Origin: Thermoleophilales bacterium
GTDB taxonomy: Bacteria; Actinomycetota; Thermoleophilia; Solirubrobacterales; 70-9
Assembly (NCBI GenBank): GCA_020636895.1
Contig: JACJWZ010000002.1
Location: forward strand, 620,001-684,000
DNA: 64,000 bases
Direction of reading: 5' to 3'
The notes below the pieces were generated by a model that was given only the letters and a program-made list of their open reading frames with translations, did no database searches and was not told the origin of the DNA. Made by a program: the position numbers and the translations under genes. Below are positions 40,323 to 48,970 of this stretch, piece after piece (within the stretch, counting starts at the first letter, position 1; every line of letters begins with the position of its first letter).

Positions 40323-40328
40323 ACCCTA
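40323..40328 (-). promoter_or_regulatory. Candidate -10 element TAGGGT
   Basis: TAGGGT lies 9 nt upstream of the TTG start at 40313. The rest of 40314-40476 shows no other feature. Confidence 0.35.
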
Positions 40329-40476
40329 CCCTGGGGCGGGCGCCGAGCGAGTCCCGGTGCGGCTTTCCGCGCAGTTTGCGGGGTCGATGGATGAACTTGC
40401 CTTCGCCCACTCGGTGCCGTCTGCCACTAGCTCTATGTTGGCAGCCGTCGACCCCCTATTCAGAGGGAGCGGAGGA

Positions 40477-40701
40477 ATGAGAGAAGAGCTCAGCGACGAG
40501 CGCTGGCAGCAGTTCGCCGGCCTCCAGGAGGGCCTGGAGGAAAGCGATGCGGTGCTGCCGATACGGATCAGCTCGATCGACGGCTCGCAGGTGCAGGCGT
40601 CGCCGCGCGCGGTGATGCTGGCCGAGGCGCTGGCGTTCAACGACGGGTGGTCGGGGATCTCCGACGCTCGCCGCCGTCACCCGTACGACCTGGCCGCCTA
40701 G
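40477..40701 (+). CDS. Small acidic protein of unknown function
   Basis: 74 residues from the ATG at 40477, supported by GGGAGCGGAGGA directly upstream. It starts MREELSDERWQQFAGLQEGL and contains VLPIRISSIDGSQVQASPRAVMLAEALAFNDG. There is no Cys, signal peptide or membrane segment. The upstream in-frame extension is poor. It is convergent with the hydrolase gene. Function unknown. Confidence 0.6.
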   Translation: MREELSDERWQQFAGLQEGLEESDAVLPIRISSIDGSQVQASPRAVMLAEALAFNDGWSGISDARRRHPYDLAA

Positions 40702-40776
40702 CCCGACGAAGGCACCGGCGCTGGACCGCGGCGGTCGGTGTTCGTGGTCTTGCCTCGGTGTCCGGCGTCGCCGCGC

Positions 40777-41736
40777 TCAGGCGGGGACGGCCACGCGGTC
40801 ATCCACCCCCTGCCCGCGCTCCTCGAGCATCCGGCGGATCTCGTCGACGTCTAGATCCGCCGGCTCGGTCGAGTCGATGAACTCGGTGAGCAGGCGAGCG
40901 AACCTGGTGGGCTGATCGAGATGCGGGAAGTGGCCTGAGCGCTCGAAGAGCTCGAACCGGCTGCCCGGCATCTCGGAGGCGGCCCGCTCGCCATGGCGCA
41001 CCGGGATGATCCGGTCGCGCTCGCCCCAGACGATCAGAGACGGCACCGAATCGGCCAAGTAGAGCCGGTCGCGCGCGCTGACCCGCTGACCCTTGTGGTC
41101 GATCACCGACCTCGCCGTGTGGATGAATGCGGAGCGCGCGTGCGGGTCGGCGAGCGAGGCGTAGCCCCGCGCGATCTCCGTTATGTCGGCGTTCGGCATC
41201 AAGCCGAAGGTGCTGAGGATCTCGCCGATCCGGCGGCCGGTGCCGGTCACCCAGGCCTTGGTGATGAAGGGTAGGACGAACTCCGACCCGGGGAGGGTGG
41301 CGGCCCGCAGCGCGATGTTGACCTCCTCGCCGAGGCCACCGCTGGAGACGAGCACGAGGCGCTGGGTGTGGGCGGGGAACTGGTAGGCGAACTGCATCGC
41401 GACGCCGCCACCGAGCGAGTGCCCGACGACGGTGGCGCTCTCGTGCCCGAGTGCGAGCAGGATGTCGCGAGCGCCGGCCGCGTAGGCGCCGAGCGAGTAG
41501 TCGCCGCGCGGTTTGGCGGAGCGGCCGTGGCCGAGCATGTCGGGGGCGATGACGGTGAAGTCCCGGCTCAGGCTGGGGATCAGCGGCGCCCACGTCTCGT
41601 AGGAGCCGGCGATGCCATGGAGGAGCAGTAGCGGCGGCCCCTCCCCCGCTCGCAGGAACGTCACGGTGTTCCCGTGCAGCTCGATCGTCTCGGCGTTCTC
41701 GTTGAGGTCAGATTGTGTTACATCGTTTGATGTCAT
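40777..41736 (-). CDS. Alpha/beta-fold hydrolase
   Basis: 319 residues from the ATG at 41736. The core shows the oxyanion region LLLLHGIAGSYETW, the nucleophile elbow VVGHSLGGGVAMQF (Ser), the acid in LIVWGERDRIIPVRHGE, and the catalytic His in ERSGHFPHLDQPTRFA. No signal peptide. It could be an esterase, haloalkane dehalogenase-like enzyme or lactonase; the cap sequence does not decide. The start lies in an A/T-rich stretch, and TAAGAT is 10 nt upstream. It is divergent from the SDR gene by 58 bp. Confidence 0.85.
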   Translation of the reverse strand: MTSNDVTQSDLNENAETIELHGNTVTFLRAGEGPPLLLLHGIAGSYETWAPLIPSLSRDFTVIAPDMLGHGRSAKPRGDYSLGAYAAGARDILLALGHESATVVGHSLGGGVAMQFAYQFPAHTQRLVLVSSGGLGEEVNIALRAATLPGSEFVLPFITKAWVTGTGRRIGEILSTFGLMPNADITEIARGYASLADPHARSAFIHTARSVIDHKGQRVSARDRLYLADSVPSLIVWGERDRIIPVRHGERAASEMPGSRFELFERSGHFPHLDQPTRFARLLTEFIDSTEPADLDVDEIRRMLEERGQGVDDRVAVPA

Positions 41737-41794
41737 ATAGTCCTCGATCTTAGCCGAGCGGGCGGCTCCCGTCCAGTGCCCGGCGAGGACCTCA

Positions 41795-42805
41795 ATGCGA
41801 GCCACCTCAGACCCCTCCCCCACCGCCTCGACCGCCCTGGGCCCCGTGCTCGTCACGGGCGCTTCGGGCTTCATCGGCGATCGCATGCGCATCCGCCTGG
41901 ACCGGGCGGCGGCCGCGGTCAGGGGGCTCGACTTCCAGACCGACCTGAAGCGCGGGATCGTCGCCGCCGACATCTCCGAGCGGGACGGGCTCGAGGCGGC
42001 GTTCGCAGGCTACGAGGTCGTCGTGCACACGGCGGCGGCGACCCGCAGGGGCATCACCCGCGACATAGCCTGGCGGACCAACGTGCTCGGCACGCGCAAC
42101 GCCATCGAGGCCGCCGTCGCGGCCGGGGCGACCCGCTTCGTCCACCTCTCGACCGCGCGCGTCTACGGCGAGCTCGACGACGATGCCGACGTCGAGGAGA
42201 CCCGCCCCGTCCGGCCCTCCGGCGACTTCTTCACCGACTCCAAGATCGCGGCCGAGCAGGTCGTCCTGCAGGCGCAGGCGGCGGGCGAGATCGACTGCGT
42301 GATCCTCCGGCCCGGCGACGTCTACGGGCCCGGCGCCCGCCAGTGGACGGTACGGCCCGTGGAGGCGATCCGCAGCAACCGCTTCGTTCTCCCCGCCAAG
42401 GGCGACGGCGTCTTCAGCCCGCTCTACGTGGACAACCTGCTCGACGCGACCGAGCTCGCCTGCACCGCCCCCTCCGCACCGGGAACCGTCCTCAACGTCA
42501 GCGACGGAGCCGGCGTCGCCTGCCGGGAGTTCTTCGGCCACTACGCGCGCATGCTCGGAAAGGGCTCGATTCCCGTCGTCCCGACGCTGGCGGCGCTGGG
42601 GCTCGCCGCGGTCCCCGAGGCGGCGGCCCGGATCGGCGGCACCGACGCGGAGGCGACGCGAGCGACGATGCGCCACCTGGCGCGGCCCGCCACCTACTCG
42701 ATCGAGCGAGCCGGGAAGGTCCTCGGCTACGAGCCGGCCGTCGGCCTCGAGCGGGGGATGAACGAGACCGAGGTCTGGCTCCGGGAGCACGGGCTGCTGC
42801 GATGA
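41795..42805 (+). CDS. NAD-dependent epimerase/3beta-HSD-like extended SDR with Tyr to Phe change
   Basis: 336 residues. Rossmann motif VLVTGASGFIGDRM (about 18-31), then VVVHTAAATRRGITRDIAWRTNVLGTRNAIEAAV and FVHLSTARVYGE. At the usual YxxxK catalytic position the sequence is FFTDSKIAAEQ, so the Tyr is replaced by Phe while Lys is kept. Either the enzyme uses another acid or it is not a standard dehydrogenase/epimerase. It precedes the ferredoxin reductase/desaturase pair, which suggests lipid or sterol-like substrates. Confidence 0.8.
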   Translation: MRATSDPSPTASTALGPVLVTGASGFIGDRMRIRLDRAAAAVRGLDFQTDLKRGIVAADISERDGLEAAFAGYEVVVHTAAATRRGITRDIAWRTNVLGTRNAIEAAVAAGATRFVHLSTARVYGELDDDADVEETRPVRPSGDFFTDSKIAAEQVVLQAQAAGEIDCVILRPGDVYGPGARQWTVRPVEAIRSNRFVLPAKGDGVFSPLYVDNLLDATELACTAPSAPGTVLNVSDGAGVACREFFGHYARMLGKGSIPVVPTLAALGLAAVPEAAARIGGTDAEATRATMRHLARPATYSIERAGKVLGYEPAVGLERGMNETEVWLREHGLLR

Positions 42806-42839
42806 GCGGATCCACATGTTCAAGCGCGCTCCCCGCGGT

Positions 42840-42845
42840 TAGGTT
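42840..42845 (+). promoter_or_regulatory. Candidate leaderless -10 element TAGGTT
   Basis: TAGGTT plus 6 nt (GCGACC) and then the GTG of the ferredoxin reductase at 42852. Confidence 0.5.
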
Positions 42846-42851
42846 GCGACC

Positions 42852-43958
42852 GTGGTAGAGCAGGGAGCCACTCCAAGCGTCTCGGGCGTTCGTCGCCGGA
42901 TGCTCGCGGCGGCGCGCGCGCTGACGACCCCGCTGCTGCCCGACGACTACATCGAGCTCATGAACCCGATGTGGACGACGCGCGAGCTGCGCGGCGAGAT
43001 CGTCGACATCAGGCCTGAGACCGAGGACACCTCGACGATCGTGATCCGCCCGAGCGCCAAGTGGCTCGGGCACTGGCCCGGCCAGTACCTGCGGATCGGA
43101 GTCGAGATCGACGGTCGCCGTCACTGGCGCGCCTACTCGCTGACCTCCGATCCCAACCACCCCGACGGCCTGATCAGCGTCACGGTCAAGCATGTCCCCG
43201 AGGGCAAGCTCTCCCCGTACTTCACCCGAAAGGCCGAGATCGGGACCATGGTTTTCCTCGGCGGCGTCGAGGGCGAGTTCCGGCTCCCTTACCCCCGGCC
43301 GGAGAAGCTCCTCTTCATCAGCGCCGGCAGCGGCATCACGCCGGTCTGGGCGATGTTGCGCGACCTCGCTGAGAGCGGCGCGCTCGGCGACGCCAAGCAC
43401 GTCCACTGCTGCACCGGGCCCGACGACTTCATCTTCGGCGAGACGCTGCGCGCGCTCTGCGAGGGGACCGACGGCTACGACCTCAGCGAGCACCACAGCA
43501 AGGACGAGTCCGACCACTTCACCACCGACCACCTCGAGCAGCTCGTCCCCGACTGGCGCGAGCGCGAGACGTTCCTCTCCGGCCCGCCGGCGATGATCGA
43601 CGCGTTCAAGGAGCACTGGGAGGAGGAGGGCGACCCGGACCGACTCCACCTCGAGCGCTTCCAGCCGGTGATCGGCGGCGAGGGAGCCAAGGCGGTGGGC
43701 GAGGGCGGCACCGTGCGATTCCGCGTCACCGAAGTCGAGGGCGAGTGCGACGGCAAGACGCCCATCCTCGAATGCGGTGAGAACGCCGGAGCGAAGCTCC
43801 CGTTCGGGTGCCGGATGGGGATCTGCCACACGTGCGTCGGCAAGCTCGAGCACGGGCAGGTGAGGGACTTGCGCACCGGTGAGGTGCATGGCGAGGGGGG
43901 ACAGATGATCAGAACCTGCGTGAACGCCCCCGAGGGCCACGTCGAGATCGCACTTTGA
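42852..43958 (+). CDS. Ferredoxin-NADP-type oxidoreductase with C-terminal [2Fe-2S] domain (desaturase reductase)
   Basis: 368 residues from a GTG. The order is an N-terminal helix pair, an FAD domain (WRAYSLTSDPN, RxYS motif; GLISVTVKHVPEGKLSPYF), an NAD(P) domain (LLFISAGSGITPVWAMLR, TFLSGPPAMI), and a plant-type ferredoxin domain with FGCRMGICHTCVGKL plus MIRTCVNAP (C-x4-C-x2-C...C). This architecture matches Rv3230c, the electron donor of stearoyl-CoA desaturase DesA3. The desaturase gene follows after 28 bp, so the pair is very likely an operon. Confidence 0.93.
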   Translation: MVEQGATPSVSGVRRRMLAAARALTTPLLPDDYIELMNPMWTTRELRGEIVDIRPETEDTSTIVIRPSAKWLGHWPGQYLRIGVEIDGRRHWRAYSLTSDPNHPDGLISVTVKHVPEGKLSPYFTRKAEIGTMVFLGGVEGEFRLPYPRPEKLLFISAGSGITPVWAMLRDLAESGALGDAKHVHCCTGPDDFIFGETLRALCEGTDGYDLSEHHSKDESDHFTTDHLEQLVPDWRERETFLSGPPAMIDAFKEHWEEEGDPDRLHLERFQPVIGGEGAKAVGEGGTVRFRVTEVEGECDGKTPILECGENAGAKLPFGCRMGICHTCVGKLEHGQVRDLRTGEVHGEGGQMIRTCVNAPEGHVEIAL

Positions 43959-43986
43959 AAGCCACAGAGGAAGGGACACAGACCAG

Positions 43987-45189
43987 ATGACCGGCGCACC
44001 GGCTGACATGGAGAACCCGCTTCACCGCCTGACGGACGAGCAGATCGACGAGATCGGCAAGGAGTTCCAGGCGATCCACGACGAGGTCTACGAGGACCTC
44101 GGCGAGCGCGATGCCGTCTACATCCGCTCGATCATCCAGTTCCACCGGCGCCTGGCGGCGCTCTCGCGGGTCGTCCTCATGGCGTCGCGGTACAAGCCGG
44201 CGTGGGTCCTGGGGACGGCGGGGCTGTCGACGGCCAAGATCATCGAGAACATGGAGATCGGGCACAACGTGATGCACGGTCAATGGGACTGGATGAACGA
44301 CCCCTACATCCACTCCTCCACTTGGGACTGGGACACCGCCTCACCGGCCTCGGCGTGGAAGCACTCCCACAACTACGTCCATCACACGTTCACCAACGTC
44401 GTCGGCAAGGACCACGACGTCGGCTACGAGATCATGCGCGTCGACCCGAGCCAGAAGTGGTACCCCCACTACCTCCTGCAGCCCTTCTACAACGTGCTGC
44501 TGATGGCGTTCTTCGAGTGGGGAGTCGCCGTCCACGATCTCGACTTCGAGGCGATCCGGACGGGGAAGAAGCCGAAGTCGCAGGTCAAGGACGAGCTCAA
44601 GGAGATCGGTCGCAAGGCGCGCCGGCAGATCGTCAAGGACTACATCGCCTTCCCTGCGCTGAGCGGGCCGAAGGGCTGGAAGGCGACGCTGGCGGCCAAC
44701 TTCACGGCCAACATCGTCCGCAACGTGTGGTCCAACGCGATCATCTTCTGCGGGCACTTCCCCGACCAGGCCTACACGTTCACCGAGGAGGAGGGAGCCG
44801 ACGACCGTCCCGGGGCCTGGTACGTGCGCCAGCTCATCGGCGCCGCCAACATCGACGGCGGTCCGTTCTTCCACTTCATGAGCGGCAACCTGAGCTTCCA
44901 GGTCGAGCACCACCTGTATCCCGACCTGCCGAGCTCCCGCTACCAGGAGATCGCGCCGCGGGTGAAGGACATCTGCGAGCGCTACGGCCTCCCCTACAAC
45001 ACGGGGCCCTTCCGAAGGCAGTGGGGCTCGGTGCAGCGGACGCTCGTGCGGCTCGCCTTCCCGGGCGGCAAGCCCCGCAAGAAGGCACCGCCGTACGAGG
45101 CGCCCGCGCCCGCGGTCGAGGGCAACGGGGGTGCGCCCGACGGCAACGGTCGCGCGACCACCGAACGGGTGCTGGCCTCGTTCCCGTAG
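43987..45189 (+). CDS. Membrane fatty acid (acyl-CoA) desaturase, DesA3-like
   Basis: 400 residues. Three His clusters of membrane di-iron desaturases are present: GHNVMHGQWDWMND (about 95), KHSHNYVHHTFTN (about 122-134) and FQVEHHLYPDLPSSRY (about 305-320). It introduces a cis double bond into long-chain acyl chains at the cytoplasmic membrane using O2 and electrons from the adjacent reductase. Typical hydrophobic spans surround the His boxes. A basic C-terminal tail with Pro/Ala follows. It is close to mycobacterial DesA3 in architecture. The stop is followed by a structured repeat. Confidence 0.92.
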   Translation: MTGAPADMENPLHRLTDEQIDEIGKEFQAIHDEVYEDLGERDAVYIRSIIQFHRRLAALSRVVLMASRYKPAWVLGTAGLSTAKIIENMEIGHNVMHGQWDWMNDPYIHSSTWDWDTASPASAWKHSHNYVHHTFTNVVGKDHDVGYEIMRVDPSQKWYPHYLLQPFYNVLLMAFFEWGVAVHDLDFEAIRTGKKPKSQVKDELKEIGRKARRQIVKDYIAFPALSGPKGWKATLAANFTANIVRNVWSNAIIFCGHFPDQAYTFTEEEGADDRPGAWYVRQLIGAANIDGGPFFHFMSGNLSFQVEHHLYPDLPSSRYQEIAPRVKDICERYGLPYNTGPFRRQWGSVQRTLVRLAFPGGKPRKKAPPYEAPAPAVEGNGGAPDGNGRATTERVLASFP

Positions 45190-45250
45190 GCGGCGGCGCG
45201 GAACTTCCGTCCCGAGGGCTCTCCCCGTGCGAGCCCGATCCACAGCAACC

Positions 45251-45332
45251 TGGCGTCTGCGCTGCCTGGGCCTGAATTCGCGCCGAGTGGTCCGACATGG
45301 CGACAGGACCGCCAGATTGGACCACTCGGTGT
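45251..45332. repeat. Structured intergenic repeat, copy B (CGAGTGG/CCACTCG family)
   Basis: This is the more regular copy: CCGAGTGGTCC (45283-45293) and GGACCACTCGG (45319-45329) pair perfectly over 11 bp, and TGGCG/CGCCA forms an inner stem. It is about 44/50 identical to copy A at 8731. It sits between the desaturase and DsbA genes; the rest of 45190-45464 shows nothing clear. Confidence 0.65.
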
Positions 45333-45464
45333 GGTTCGCGTGCACGAGCGAGGGGAGCGCGAAGGTCGCCCCCGCGACGCAGCACCCGCGCGGCGCCTAC
45401 CGACCGCCGTTCCGTAGCGACCCTTTAGGCATCGCAGAGACACCGCGCGTAGTGTCCGCCGCTC

Positions 45465-46217
45465 ATGGCCTCTCGGGAGGAGCAGAAGCGGAAGCTGCGC
45501 GAGCAGCGTGAAGCCGCCGAGAAGGCGGCGGCGCATACCGCAGAGCTGCGCAAGCGGACGGCATACCTGGCCGCCGGCGTCGGCCTGATCGCGCTCATCG
45601 TCGTCGTCTCGCTCGTGCTCGTCAGCCAGTCCGGCGACGACGACAAGAAGGTCGAGACGACCGACGTCTTCGCGGGCATCCCGCAGAAGGACATCACGCT
45701 GGGCGACCCGGACGCGCCCGTGACCGTCATCGAGTTCGCCGACCTGCAGTGCCCGTTCTGTCGTGACTTCGCGGTCCACGACCTCCCCGGGATCGTCAAG
45801 AAGTACGTCAAGCCCGGCGACGTGAAGATGGAGCTCCGCCTTCTCGCCTTCATCGGCCCCGACTCGTCGACCGGCCGTGAGGTCGCGGCCGGCGCCGCCG
45901 AGCAGAGCCTGATCTGGCCCTTCGCCGAGAACGTCTACAACAACCAGGGCACCGAGAACTCCGGCTACATGACCACCGAGTTCCTCCGCGAGCAGGCGGA
46001 GGCGGTCCCCGGCCTCGACGCTCAGCGGGCGCTCGATGCGGCCGGGTCGCCCTTCGCGCAGAAGTACGCGGACGAGAGCGACAGCGAGGCCCAGAAGCAG
46101 GGGGTCTCCTCGACGCCGTCCTTCGCGGTGACACCCGAGGGCGGCGAGACGAAGGTCGTCGACGCCGACGGGTTGAGCGGCGCGATTGACGACGCGATCG
46201 CGCAAGCCAAGGACTGA
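45465..46217 (+). CDS. Membrane-anchored DsbA-like thiol:disulfide oxidoreductase
   Basis: 250 residues. It starts with a charged coiled coil (EEQKRKLREQREAAEKAAA), one membrane span (YLAAGVGLIALIVVVSLVLV, about 33-52), then a thioredoxin-fold domain outside the membrane. The active site is QCPFC (about 90-94), inside ADLQCPFCRDFAVHDLP, with the cis-Pro in VSSTPSF. It oxidises cysteines in exported proteins. The VKOR gene, its likely re-oxidant, starts 5 nt after the stop. TAGTGT lies 9 nt upstream of the ATG. Confidence 0.92.
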   Translation: MASREEQKRKLREQREAAEKAAAHTAELRKRTAYLAAGVGLIALIVVVSLVLVSQSGDDDKKVETTDVFAGIPQKDITLGDPDAPVTVIEFADLQCPFCRDFAVHDLPGIVKKYVKPGDVKMELRLLAFIGPDSSTGREVAAGAAEQSLIWPFAENVYNNQGTENSGYMTTEFLREQAEAVPGLDAQRALDAAGSPFAQKYADESDSEAQKQGVSSTPSFAVTPEGGETKVVDADGLSGAIDDAIAQAKD

Positions 46218-46221
46218 TCTG

Positions 46222-46671
46222 ATGGGCGGACCGCGGGGCCTGACACTGGCGATCGTTTCGCTGATCCTCATCGGGATCGCGGTCGCCGGCTATCTCACCT
46301 ACGTCCACTACGCCGACATCGACCCCGTGTGCGCCGGCGGCTCGGGCGGCTGCCACACGGTGCAGGCGTCCGACTACGCGGAGCTCGTCGGGATCCCGGT
46401 GGCCACGATCGGGCTCGGCGGCTACATCGCGCTGGCGATCAGCCTCCTCATCCCGGGCGAGCTCGGGCGCGCCGCGGGCATGGCGCTGGCGCTGATCGGC
46501 GCCGGGTTCAGCCTCTACCTGACCTACCTCGAGCTGTTCGTCATCAACGCGATCTGCCAGTGGTGCGTCGCGAGCGCCGTGATCATGGTGCTGCTCGCGA
46601 TCCTGACGACGCTGCGGATGCTGCGCGGCCCGGCCCCGCCGGAGCAGACGGCCGACACCGCCGGCGCCTGA
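46222..46671 (+). CDS. Vitamin K epoxide reductase (VKOR) family protein
   Basis: 149 residues from the ATG at 46222; AAGGA 9 nt upstream is inside the end of the DsbA gene. Four hydrophobic helices carry the loop Cys pair VCAGGSGGCHTVQASDYAEL and the active-site ICQWCVASA (CxxC). It reoxidises DsbA-like proteins and passes electrons to a quinone, replacing DsbB in actinobacteria. The adjacent DsbA gene strongly supports this. Confidence 0.93.
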   Translation: MGGPRGLTLAIVSLILIGIAVAGYLTYVHYADIDPVCAGGSGGCHTVQASDYAELVGIPVATIGLGGYIALAISLLIPGELGRAAGMALALIGAGFSLYLTYLELFVINAICQWCVASAVIMVLLAILTTLRMLRGPAPPEQTADTAGA

Positions 46672-46701
46672 GCGCGAACCGGTCGGGGCCCAGGGGCCGA
46701 G

Positions 46702-48891
46702 CTAGGAACCCTGAGCAGCGGTCCCGCCGCTGCGCGCCTCGCGGTCCATGTGGTCGCCCTCGAGCGAGACGTCGGGGAGGATCCGGTCCAGCCACGCGGG
46801 GATCCACCACGCCCGGTCGCCGAGCAACGTCATCAGCGCCGGCGAGACGATCATCCGCACGATCAGCACGTCGATCAGGATCGCGACGCCGAGGCCGAGG
46901 CCGAACATCTTCACGATCACGTCGCCGCCGGCGATGAACGCCAGGAAGACGGAGGCCATGACCAGGCCCGCGACGAGGATCACCTTGGCGATCCGCGCGA
47001 GCCCGTGGACGACGCTCTCCGGCGGCGAATCCCCTTCGAAGTAGGCCTCGCGGATGCGCGAGAGCAGGAAGACGTTGTAGTCCATCGAGAGCCCGAAGAG
47101 GATCGCGAACATCAGGAGCGGCACGAAGGCGACGATCGGGACCTCACCGCCGACGCCGAGCAACGACGAGCCCCATCCCCACTGGAACACGGCGACGACG
47201 ACGCCGTAGGCGGCGCCGATCGAGAGCAGGTTGAAGACCGCGGAGGCGAGCGGCACCAGGATGGAGCGGAAGACCGCCATCAACAGCAGGATCGAGAGCC
47301 CGATCACAACCGCGATGAAGAGCGGCAGGCGCTCGGAGATCTTCGAGGAGAAGTCCTCGAGCGCTGCGGTCTGACCGCCGACGTAGACGTCGAGGCCGGA
47401 GCCGCCGACGGCCTCGGGGATGACGTCGTCGCGCAGCCTGTCGACCAGCTCCGAAGTCTTCTCGTCCTGGGGCGAGGTCGCCGGGATCACCTGCATGATC
47501 GCCGCGTCTCCCGCCTCGTTGGGCTGCGCCGGGGAGACGGCGACGACATCGTCGGTCCCCTCGATCGAGCTCTGCAGGTTCGCGAGCGCCGCCTTGTCGA
47601 GCTGACCCCCGTCGCTGCTTCCGATCGCGAGCAGGAGCGGTCCGTTGAAGCCGGGTCCGAACGCGTCGCTGAGCTGATCGTAGGCGGCCCGCTGCGTCGT
47701 GTCGGCGGGCTGGTTGCCGTCGTCGGGGAGCCCGAGGCGCAGCGCCGTGAAGGGGATTGCGAGGACGATCAGGATCAGCGCACCGATCGATACCGCCGCC
47801 ACCGGATGCCTGGTCAGCCTCCCGCCCCACTTGGTGAACGCGGGCGAAGCCGCGACGTGCGCGGGATCCTTCGGCCGCAGGCGCTTGCGAAGCGCGCCGG
47901 TGAGGATCGGCAGGACGGTGATCGACGAGATGACGACGGCAGCGACGGCGATCGCCGCGCCGACGCCCATCTTGCCGACGAGCGGGATGCCGGTCGCGAG
48001 CAGGCCGGCGATCGCGACCATGACGATCAGGCCGGCGGCGACGACCGCCGTTCCAGAGGTCGCGTTCGCCCGCGCCGAGGCCTCGGGCGGGTCGTTGCCC
48101 GCAACGAGCTGCTCCCGGAAGCGGCTGATGATGAGGAGCGCGTAGTCGATGCCGGCGCCGAGGCCGAGCATCAACGCGAGCTGGGTCGCGAAGTCGGGGA
48201 TCCCGAGCGGCTTCGAGACGGCCGCGAGGATCATCTGGGAGATGATCACGCCGACGAGCGCGCCGATCAGCGTCACGAACATCGCCGCGATCGAGCGGAA
48301 GAGCAGGGTGAGGAGGATGATCGCGATCGTCACGCCGACGAGCTCGCCGACCGGCGCCTCCTGCTGGGCGGCGAGGTCGACCAGCTCACCGCGGGCCTCG
48401 ACCCGGACGCCGTCACCCTCTGCCTGATCGGCGGTCTCCTCGAGTTTCTCGCCGTCGGACTTCTCGAGCTCGGTCTGCTGGACGTCGTAGACGACCGTCG
48501 CGTAGGCGGTCCGGCCGTCGGGGGAGATCGCCGCGTCGCCCTGCTCGGCACCCTGCGCGAAGGGATCGCTGACGCCGCTGACGTGGTCGAGCTGGGCGAT
48601 CGCGCCGAGAGCCGACTCGATCCGCTCCTGTCGCGCGCGCTCCTGCAGCGTGCCGTCGCTGACGGTGAAGACGATCTGGCTCTGCGCGCCGGCGGCCTGC
48701 GGGAACTTCGCCTTGAGCAGGTCGAGCGCCTCCTGCGACTCCGTCCCCGGGATCGAGAAGTCCTCGGCGGCGGTCTGGCTCTGGGAGCCGACGATGACGC
48801 CGATCAGGACGACGGTCGCGACGAGGCCGATCAGGCCCCGCTTCCAGTGGGTGTTGAGGGTGCGGGCGAGGGAGGCGAGGAGGGCGGGCAT
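46702..48891 (-). CDS. MMPL/RND-family transporter
   Basis: 729 residues from the ATG at 48891. An N-terminal membrane helix is followed by an extracytoplasmic porter domain, then five to six helices including GLGAGIDYALLIISRFREQL (about 240-260); the second half repeats this pattern with FGLSMDYNVFLLSRIREAY (about 625-643). The GxxxDY(A/N) motifs carry the Asp-Tyr pairs of proton relay in MmpL proteins. It likely exports lipids, fatty acids or hydrophobic compounds. A divergent TetR regulator and palindromic sequences are in the 79-bp spacer, so induction by an MMPL substrate is plausible. Confidence 0.9.
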   Translation of the reverse strand: MPALLASLARTLNTHWKRGLIGLVATVVLIGVIVGSQSQTAAEDFSIPGTESQEALDLLKAKFPQAAGAQSQIVFTVSDGTLQERARQERIESALGAIAQLDHVSGVSDPFAQGAEQGDAAISPDGRTAYATVVYDVQQTELEKSDGEKLEETADQAEGDGVRVEARGELVDLAAQQEAPVGELVGVTIAIILLTLLFRSIAAMFVTLIGALVGVIISQMILAAVSKPLGIPDFATQLALMLGLGAGIDYALLIISRFREQLVAGNDPPEASARANATSGTAVVAAGLIVMVAIAGLLATGIPLVGKMGVGAAIAVAAVVISSITVLPILTGALRKRLRPKDPAHVAASPAFTKWGGRLTRHPVAAVSIGALILIVLAIPFTALRLGLPDDGNQPADTTQRAAYDQLSDAFGPGFNGPLLLAIGSSDGGQLDKAALANLQSSIEGTDDVVAVSPAQPNEAGDAAIMQVIPATSPQDEKTSELVDRLRDDVIPEAVGGSGLDVYVGGQTAALEDFSSKISERLPLFIAVVIGLSILLLMAVFRSILVPLASAVFNLLSIGAAYGVVVAVFQWGWGSSLLGVGGEVPIVAFVPLLMFAILFGLSMDYNVFLLSRIREAYFEGDSPPESVVHGLARIAKVILVAGLVMASVFLAFIAGGDVIVKMFGLGLGVAILIDVLIVRMIVSPALMTLLGDRAWWIPAWLDRILPDVSLEGDHMDREARSGGTAAQGS

Positions 48892-48900
48892 GAGCGCGGC

Positions 48901-48941
48901 AAGGTAGCAAATGGTAGCAATGCCTGCAAAGTTGCAATTGC
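48901..48941. promoter_or_regulatory. Candidate TetR operator region, MMPL/TetR intergenic
   Basis: This A/T-rich stretch has two GGTAGCAA direct repeats (48903-48910, 48913-48920), the near-palindrome TGCAAAGTTGCA (48925-48936) and the palindrome GCAATTGC (48934-48941). It lies between the divergent transporter and TetR genes. Confidence 0.5.
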
Positions 48942-48955
48942 TGCACACCTTGTCC

Positions 48956-48961
48956 TAGGCT
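48956..48961 (+). promoter_or_regulatory. Candidate -10 element TAGGCT of the TetR gene
   Basis: TAGGCT with a 9-nt spacer to the ATG at 48971, directly next to the candidate operator. Confidence 0.4.
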
Positions 48962-48970
48962 TCGCCGGCG

